From the NCBI GenBank assembly GCA_964613725.1, contig CAZTJY010000085.1:1-18279 (forward strand): a stretch of DNA of 18,279 bases, read 5' to 3'. The notes below the pieces were generated by a model that had not been told where the DNA came from, did not search any database, and was given only the letters and a program-made list of their open reading frames with translations. This document shows positions 13,478 through 18,279 of this stretch, piece after piece (the first letter of the stretch is position 1; each line of letters begins with the position of its first letter). The position numbers and the translations under genes are program-made. Origin of the DNA: Parapedobacter sp964613725. Lineage in GTDB: Bacteria > Bacteroidota > Bacteroidia > Sphingobacteriales > Sphingobacteriaceae.

Positions 13478-13607
13478 GACTGTTTGCTTTTGCTGTTTGC
13501 TTTTTGCGCTTCGTTCCTTTGTCTTTTAATCCTTGCTCCTTAATCCTTAATCCTTCATCCTTAATCCTTCATCCTTCATCCTTAATCCAAAAACTGCGTA
13601 CGCTGCA
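13478..13607 (-). other. Repeat-rich leader of the HCO-I-like gene
   Basis: This 130-bp gap holds two 10-bp direct repeats (CTGTTTGCTT at 13480-13489 and 13493-13502) and the heptamer array at 13526-13588. No TAnnTTTG promoter is seen, so the gene may be read from upstream. Confidence 0.5.
13526..13588. repeat. Heptamer tandem repeat, nine units of TTAATCC/TTCATCC
   Basis: Nine consecutive 7-bp units: TTAATCC, TTGCTCC, TTAATCC, TTAATCC, TTCATCC, TTAATCC, TTCATCC, TTCATCC, TTAATCC. On the transcribed (minus) strand this is a run of GGATTAA/GGATGAA, presenting a Shine-Dalgarno-like AAGGA every seven bases, 48 to 111 bp upstream of the ATG of the HCO-I-like gene. Slippage could change its length. 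Confidence 0.92.
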
Positions 13608-14444
13608 CTAAATACTAACAATTAACAATTTCACGTCCCCCTCGCCCACCTCATGGATGTGCGCGGTATACGCTTGGTCGGCGAGTTCTTCCAACAGGTG
13701 CAGGGGTACCCGTTTATGTTGTACGTACAGCGCCTTGCCGGGTGCCAACGTGGGCAACGTCTCAAGGATGATTTCCATGGGCTGCGGCATGGGTAGCTGG
13801 CGCACATCCAGTCGGATACGCTGCGCTTCCGGATAGGCCTCCAATACACGCGCGAACGATGGACCGTCGTGCATCACTACGCGGTCTGTTGTCGATGCCG
13901 TTGCGGGAGACTCCCTTGGCGCGTCGGGTTTCAAAAACCAGGTGTAGTACGCGTGGCTTGCCACTGTCTCCACGAAACTTTTGGCGCCTTTTTTCTCCAG
14001 TAAGCTGATGAGTGGGTAAGGAATAAACGAATTGATGATACACAGCAGGTTACCGGATGGAAGCGCGCGGTACCGCTGCACAATCGCCTTCAGCGGGTCA
14101 TCGCCTGATTCGATGAGCTCCCGTACGTCGAACAGGTCCTGCCTGTCTTTAGCTCCATCAATCAGCCATCCCGGCCGCTGCGCCGCAGGCGATTCCACCC
14201 CGCGGTCGGGAGGCGAACCATCAACGAACTGGAAGCCCAGCGGTTCCAATGCGGCCCGGATATCCGCCAGAGAGCAGCCGCCGATGGCGGCTGCCTCGGC
14301 CAATGTTACCCGCGGCGCCATCACCCGCCGCAGCAGTGGATTGTTCAATTTGCGCAGCGGTTTGGCCAATGCCGCTATCGCGGCTATGCTGTCGGCATTG
14401 GCCTTGATCACCTCAGATACCCGGGTATGTTCGTTAATGACCAT
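13608..14444 (-). CDS. DUF1858-DUF2249 protein
   Basis: A 278-residue soluble protein in three parts: a DUF1858-like N-terminus (TRVSEVIKANADSIAAI up to about residue 67, with a GGCSLADI turn) and two DUF2249-type domains, about 94-172 and 205-278. Domains of these families regularly accompany Ric and hemerythrin-like proteins in NO-stress and denitrification loci; their biochemical role is unknown, though SirA-like folds suggest sulfur or cluster handling. It starts 12 bp after the ric stop with a strong Shine-Dalgarno (GGGAGGAG, 14449-14456), unusual for this phylum and overlapping nothing but the ric stop region. It likely works with Ric. Confidence 0.82.
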   Translation of the reverse strand: MVINEHTRVSEVIKANADSIAAIAALAKPLRKLNNPLLRRVMAPRVTLAEAAAIGGCSLADIRAALEPLGFQFVDGSPPDRGVESPAAQRPGWLIDGAKDRQDLFDVRELIESGDDPLKAIVQRYRALPSGNLLCIINSFIPYPLISLLEKKGAKSFVETVASHAYYTWFLKPDAPRESPATASTTDRVVMHDGPSFARVLEAYPEAQRIRLDVRQLPMPQPMEIILETLPTLAPGKALYVQHKRVPLHLLEELADQAYTAHIHEVGEGDVKLLIVSI

Positions 14445-14456
14445 GATGTCTCCTCC

Positions 14457-15410
14457 CTACAATGCCCCCGCGCCACGTAAGCGCTCATTCTCCAACTTCA
14501 ATGCTTTCGGAAACAGGATGTTGTTTTCCAAATGGATATGTTGGAAGAGGTCGTTCTCAAACTCCTTGATTTTGTCGAAGAGGTAGGTATAAGAGTTACA
14601 GGCGTCTGCCGGTAGCTCATAATCTTTCGTCAATTTCCGTAACGCCTTAAGCTCGTCTCCTGCGGAGTCGTGCTCTGCCTCCATCATGTGTACGGGCCCC
14701 TCAATTCCGATGGCCATCTGCCCCGACTCACCATTGCCTTCCAGCGTTTTGATGGCAGGGAACAGTACGCGTTCTTCCTTCTGTACGTGGCTGTACAGTT
14801 CGGCCATCAGCTCCTTTACGCCCTTGGCCAGTCCGAAAAGTTCGGGATGCACCGCACCATGGCGCGATGCCACTTTTTCCGCCAGTTGTTCGATAACCGG
14901 ACCGCTCTCGCGGATATACTTGTGGTGTACATTATAAATGTAGTCGGCCAAAAAGCCCAGGTCCCACGAATCGAAATCGTGTGCAGCCTGTCCGCCGCCA
15001 ACGGCCTCGGCCTTCGCCAATTCCTCTTTCACCTGCGCTTCCGTTAGCCCCAGCTCCGCGACAGCTTCTTTCAGCGTCTTCTTGCCACCACAGCAGAAGT
15101 CGATACCCAACTTCTTGAACGCCTCTGCCTTGCGCATATCCTTAGCGGCTATCTCGCCAACGGTTTCCTCGGCTTCCGCAGCCGGCTTGGTTAGCTGTAC
15201 TCGCCACGTTTCAGGGCCCGATTCCAGGTAATCCCAAGTAAAAATATTACCGCGTTCGCCTAGCAATTGGTAATAAAGCGGCCGCGGGTCGTGGTCGTTG
15301 TGAATGATGAAGCTTTCGCCTTGCTCCAATGCATCAAAATGCTCGAAAATGGTGGGATGTTTCAACCGCGGTTCGATCTGCGTAACATCCAATACTGCTG
15401 TTTTGATCAT
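14457..15410 (-). CDS. ric: Ric/ScdA/YtfE-type iron-sulfur cluster repair di-iron protein with N-terminal DUF2249 fusion
   Basis: A 317-residue cytoplasmic protein with three modules. Residues 1-78 are a DUF2249 domain (HPTIFEHFDALEQGESFIIHND). Residues about 83-135 are the ScdA N-terminal domain with GIDFCCGGKKTL. Residues about 147-310 are a hemerythrin-like four-helix bundle with ligands in VHHKYI, RHGAVHPEL, HVQKEERVLFPAI, MEAEHDSAGDEL and HIHLENNILFPK. Ric proteins use a non-heme di-iron site to restore Fe-S clusters after nitric oxide or peroxide damage. Typical Ric is about 220-240 residues; the extra length is the DUF2249 fusion. It lies between nosY and the DUF2249 gene, in the same direction, with 105 bp of AT-rich leader. 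Confidence 0.92.
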   Translation of the reverse strand: MIKTAVLDVTQIEPRLKHPTIFEHFDALEQGESFIIHNDHDPRPLYYQLLGERGNIFTWDYLESGPETWRVQLTKPAAEAEETVGEIAAKDMRKAEAFKKLGIDFCCGGKKTLKEAVAELGLTEAQVKEELAKAEAVGGGQAAHDFDSWDLGFLADYIYNVHHKYIRESGPVIEQLAEKVASRHGAVHPELFGLAKGVKELMAELYSHVQKEERVLFPAIKTLEGNGESGQMAIGIEGPVHMMEAEHDSAGDELKALRKLTKDYELPADACNSYTYLFDKIKEFENDLFQHIHLENNILFPKALKLENERLRGAGAL

Positions 15411-15447
15411 GACTTACTTGTTAATTTGTTATACACTTGCTAATATC

Positions 15448-15461
15448 GGACATTTTTATCC
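15448..15461. promoter_or_regulatory. Candidate operator upstream of ric
   Basis: GGACATTTTTATCC (minus strand GGATAAAAATGTCC) is a 14-bp imperfect dyad, GGA at one end and TCC at the other, 38 bp upstream of the ric start. No TAnnTTTG promoter is visible in the 105-bp gap. It may be a site for a nitric-oxide-responsive regulator, but this is weakly supported. Confidence 0.3.
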
Positions 15462-15515
15462 TTTATTTATTTACTACGTTACTTTTTGACATTACCTTGT
15501 TATTTCCTGTGGAGA

Positions 15516-16283
15516 TTAAAGGTCGCGCCGTTCGAAAAAACGCGTAGAGAACCACACGGGTACGACGATCCATAGCAACAACACGAGCGTGGTTATCGTC
15601 ATACCCCACCCTGTTCCGAAGAAATTGCGGAAGATGGCGCCCGTATAGCCCATCATGGCCGACAGGTCGACCTGTAACAGGATGAGTATCCGGCTGATGT
15701 CGATCGGATTGAGCATCGACACGGCAACCATGCCCTTTTCGATCGGGTAATCGGCAAACTGGAAGAGGATAAACAGCACCAGCGCATCGAAAAGCAGGGC
15801 GAAATATAGCCATAACAAAATCGACAGGCCAATGCCTTTTGCTTTATCACGGATACGTACCGCGGCCCACATAGCCACCGCCACGAACACCACGGACAGC
15901 AATGTGCCGCAAAGTAGCAGCACGATTCCCGACGGGGTAAACGCATAGAGTAGGATCGGTATGCCTACACCAACGAGGAAAGCGAGTGCCACGGCACCGG
16001 CCAGTCCGGCGAATATGCTTAACCAAATCGTCCGCCGTCTCAATGGTTGGCTAACGAGCAGCTCGATAAATTCTGCGCTGTTATACAAGTACACCGTCGA
16101 AAAAATGATACTAACCAACGGGACGACGAACAAGATGACATTCAACAGGCTGACCACTCCTTTGTCGGCGTTGTCTTCGATACTGAACACACTGAACGAT
16201 AACACCAGCAGTGCCGCGGCATATACCATGACCGTGCGGCTGCGCAACAGGTCTGCGATGACGTATTTTACAATTTTGTTCAT
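15516..16283 (-). CDS. nosY: NosY, ABC transporter permease for nitrous oxide reductase maturation
   Basis: A 255-residue inner-membrane protein with six hydrophobic segments (MVYAAALLVLSFSVF, ILFVVPLVSIIFSTVYLY, LAGAVALAFLVGVGIPILLY and three more). The pattern RSRTVMVYAA near the N-terminus and IELLVSQPLRRR at about 73-84 are usual in NosY. With NosF and NosD it forms the complex that helps build the CuZ copper-sulfide centre of NosZ, probably by moving a sulfur species to the periplasm. Start ATG overlaps the nosF stop (ATGA), showing translational coupling. Followed by 105 bp without a clear terminator. Confidence 0.92.
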   Translation of the reverse strand: MNKIVKYVIADLLRSRTVMVYAAALLVLSFSVFSIEDNADKGVVSLLNVILFVVPLVSIIFSTVYLYNSAEFIELLVSQPLRRRTIWLSIFAGLAGAVALAFLVGVGIPILLYAFTPSGIVLLLCGTLLSVVFVAVAMWAAVRIRDKAKGIGLSILLWLYFALLFDALVLFILFQFADYPIEKGMVAVSMLNPIDISRILILLQVDLSAMMGYTGAIFRNFFGTGWGMTITTLVLLLWIVVPVWFSTRFFERRDL

Positions 16284-17011
16284 ACCGCTACCCCCTTCCT
16301 TGCCGTGTCTTTGGCCATGATCTTGGCAATGGCCTTGCCCAGCTTATCGGTTCCGGTTTCTTCTTTCAAGACTTCCAATGGTTTGTGGAATAGTGGCTGT
16401 CCATCCTGCATGTAGATGACCTGGGTGACCAGGTTATCCAGATCGCTCAACACATGCGAGGTGATGACAATCAGCTTATCTTTGCTCCGCTCGGCTTGTA
16501 TTTTATCTTTCAAAAACTCCGTGGCTACCGGATCGAGGCCAGCGGTGGGCTCATCGAGGATAAGCACTTCGGGCTTGAACATAAATGCCAGGCAAGCGCT
16601 CACCTTCTGCCTTGTGCCGCCCGACAGCGTACCCATGCGTTTGTCGAGCATGCTGTGGAGTTCGAATACATCGAAAAGCTCCTGGTCAAGCGCCGATTCC
16701 GGCATTTTGCGGATATCGCGCATCATGTCCAGCACCTGCCCGATGGTCATATTCTCCGGATACCGGCCTATCTGTGGCATGTAACCAATGTCGCGCCGGT
16801 ACGCCCATTGCGTGCCAATCGGGTTCCCTTTGAAAAGAATCGTCCCCGACTGCGGCACCACCATGCCCAGTATCGCTTTGATCAGCGTCGTTTTGCCGCT
16901 CCCATTGGGGCCGATCAAGGCGACGCATTCGCCACCCATTAAGGTGAGTGAGACCCCATCGAGCACTTGCAGTTTACCAAACCGTTTAGATAATTGCTGG
17001 ATCGTAATCAT
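16280..17011 (-). CDS. nosF: NosF, ABC transporter ATPase for nitrous oxide reductase maturation
   Basis: A 243-residue ATP-binding subunit. Walker A GPNGSGKT is at 34-41, the Q-loop near 78 (YMPQIGRYP), the signature LSGGTRQK at 129-136, Walker B VLILDE at 149-154, and the switch histidine in VITSHVLSDLD. It drives NosY by ATP hydrolysis on the cytoplasmic side. The ATG at 17011 overlaps the nosD stop (ATGA), and its own stop overlaps the nosY start in the same way, so nosDFY is a tightly coupled operon. All catalytic motifs are intact. Confidence 0.95.
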   Translation of the reverse strand: MITIQQLSKRFGKLQVLDGVSLTLMGGECVALIGPNGSGKTTLIKAILGMVVPQSGTILFKGNPIGTQWAYRRDIGYMPQIGRYPENMTIGQVLDMMRDIRKMPESALDQELFDVFELHSMLDKRMGTLSGGTRQKVSACLAFMFKPEVLILDEPTAGLDPVATEFLKDKIQAERSKDKLIVITSHVLSDLDNLVTQVIYMQDGQPLFHKPLEVLKEETGTDKLGKAIAKIMAKDTARKGVAV

Positions 17012-18255
17012 AGGTCGACGGGGTTCATCATCGGAAAATCATCTTTTAAATCTTCGGGGATAAGGCTGGGCATCACCCGTTCGGTACGGTCGAGCAGCGT
17101 TACCATAAAGCTGCGGAACAGCAGCATGGCCGTGGGGTACTTCTCCACCACCATCGAAAACAGGCTCACCGGCCGGTACGGAACATCCCCCTCCTTGTCC
17201 CTATCCAGGTCGTACCCTTCGTATTTATCCCAGTAATTGCGCACAAAGGTATTGAGCTTCAATGAACCATTGGTCGCTAAGTCGAATGTATTTTGCACAA
17301 AATTATTTTGTGTAAGCATATTGTCCATGCAGCTCGATTGCATTTTCATGGCCCAGCCGTTTCCTTCAAATTGGTTACGCTGTATCTGCACCCGGTTGCT
17401 TCCTTCCATCAGTATTCCCGTGGTATTCCGGGAAAACACGTTATGCTCGATGTGGCTATCGGTGATATCCTTGAGCAACAGTCCGTAGGCAGCATCTCCC
17501 CAGTTCTCGCTAAATACATTGTTTTCCATGCGCACCCGTTTGGTATACATCACGGCCACGCCCGCGCCGTTGCGGGAAAAGGTATTCCCGTAGTAACCGT
17601 TTTCGTGCGAAAACATAAAGTGGAGTCCATACCGCCGGTTATCCGATGCGACATTATCACGCACGTCCGTGTGGGTTACAAACTCAAGATATATGCCGTC
17701 GCGGTGACCAGTAATGCTGTTGCCGATAATATAAAGGCTGTCACTTTTCCAACTGTGTATCCCGTTTCCGGTGAGCTGCTCGGTCGCGCCATACGCCGTA
17801 AGCTGATTGTTGCGAACCGTACATTGCCGGGAGGCTTGTAGATAAATACCGAAAAAATTATCGTCCAGCGTATTATCCGAAATTGTGATGTGGTGCGTAT
17901 CGTAAACCTTGATGGCGGCAATATCCCTTATTGACGATTGGCCGGACGCTTTGATGGTGAACCCACTTATCGTTACATAGGGTGCAAAAATGGAAAAGGG
18001 TTCATGTTCCTTTTCGCCGTCGATGATGGGGTTACCCACGCCGACCAACGCAATACCTTTTCGAATTTCGATATTGCCCTCCCGGTATACTCCGCTGTGT
18101 ACCCGGATGGTGTCGCCTGCTGCTGCCTTTGCTATTGCTTGCTTAATGGAAGTTATGGGGTGTGACGGGCCAACCTGAATGGTAGCGGCATATCCCACGC
18201 CGCCCACCATCAGGCAAACACACACACTAAAAACACCGTAAATAGGCCTTAACAT
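17008..18255 (-). CDS. nosD: NosD, periplasmic copper-site assembly protein of nitrous oxide reductase
   Basis: A 415-residue exported protein. MLRPIYGVFSVCVCLMVGG to about residue 24 is a signal peptide with cleavage near GYA-ATI. The rest is a right-handed beta-helix of CASH/PbH1 repeats (IAAIKVYDTHHITISDN, GIYLQASRQCTVRNN, GIYLEFVTHTDVRDN, YGLHFMFSHENGYYGN, GILMEGSNRVQIQRN). The motif YGLHFMFSH and the end NYWDKYEGYDLDRDKEGD are typical of NosD. It works in the periplasm with NosFY in forming the CuZ centre. Only 24 bp of upstream sequence remain in the window, so its promoter and the rest of the nos operon (nosZ, nosL and others) lie to the right. Confidence 0.95.
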   Translation of the reverse strand: MLRPIYGVFSVCVCLMVGGVGYAATIQVGPSHPITSIKQAIAKAAAGDTIRVHSGVYREGNIEIRKGIALVGVGNPIIDGEKEHEPFSIFAPYVTISGFTIKASGQSSIRDIAAIKVYDTHHITISDNTLDDNFFGIYLQASRQCTVRNNQLTAYGATEQLTGNGIHSWKSDSLYIIGNSITGHRDGIYLEFVTHTDVRDNVASDNRRYGLHFMFSHENGYYGNTFSRNGAGVAVMYTKRVRMENNVFSENWGDAAYGLLLKDITDSHIEHNVFSRNTTGILMEGSNRVQIQRNQFEGNGWAMKMQSSCMDNMLTQNNFVQNTFDLATNGSLKLNTFVRNYWDKYEGYDLDRDKEGDVPYRPVSLFSMVVEKYPTAMLLFRSFMVTLLDRTERVMPSLIPEDLKDDFPMMNPVDL

Positions 18256-18279
18256 CGATACATTCCACTTATTTCCAAA

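Noticed and set aside
13589..13607. GCGTACGC plus T-run as terminator of the DUF2249 gene
   Set aside because: The palindrome gives only a four-pair stem without a loop; too weak to call.
1..18279. CRISPR arrays, tRNA or rRNA genes, insertion sequences, integrases
   Set aside because: None could be recognised; the only tandem array is the 7-bp repeat, which is far too short for CRISPR.

Overview
The window looks like chromosomal DNA from a facultatively anaerobic, denitrifying member of the Bacteroidota, probably Sphingobacteriaceae-like. Reasons: two to three promoters with the Bacteroidota -7 element TAnnTTTG, A/U-rich leaders mostly without strong Shine-Dalgarno sequences, many lipoproteins with Bacteroidota-style signal peptides, intermediate GC, and a nosDFY arrangement with ATGA overlaps. 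The genus is inferred, not proven. One 10-N assembly gap lies at 453-462.

Region 1 (1-2833, minus strand) holds the anaerobic class III ribonucleotide reductase: nrdD, a separate small ORF carrying the glycyl-radical segment normally found at the NrdD C-terminus, and the activase nrdG, which runs off the left edge. nrdD and the small ORF overlap by 23 bp, and a perfect 23-nt palindrome follows directly after the nrdD stop codon.

Region 2 (2834-4450) is a divergent intergenic space with a probable nrdD promoter on the minus strand and a cobalamin-riboswitch-like element on the plus strand. The latter leads into a CynX/NimT-family MFS transporter.

Region 3 (4484-9941, plus strand) is a five-gene operon that reads as a copper acquisition and handling system: a small Cys-motif membrane-anchored protein, a YtkA/FixH-like lipoprotein, an OprC/NosA-like TonB-dependent receptor with a CxxxM plug motif, an MbnP-family lipoprotein, and a diheme cytochrome c peroxidase/MauG-type lipoprotein that resembles MbnH.

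Region 4 (9961-18255, minus strand) converges on region 3. From right to left it contains nosD-nosF-nosY (the copper-site assembly transporter module of nitrous oxide reductase), a DUF2249-fused Ric/ScdA/YtfE di-iron repair protein, a DUF1858-DUF2249 protein, a heme-copper-oxidase subunit I-like membrane protein preceded by a heptamer tandem repeat, a MIP18/DUF59 Fe-S assembly factor, and an uncharacterised 607-residue Cys-containing protein with its own promoter and a CRP/FNR-type dyad.

Together: nitrous oxide reductase (nosZ itself must be outside the window) needs a large copper supply, and denitrification intermediates damage Fe-S proteins. The window places a copper-import operon back to back with nos accessory genes and Fe-S/NO repair genes, beside an oxygen-independent ribonucleotide reductase. 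The least understood parts are the copper operon as a unit, the 607-residue protein, the split NrdD and the riboswitch-linked transporter.
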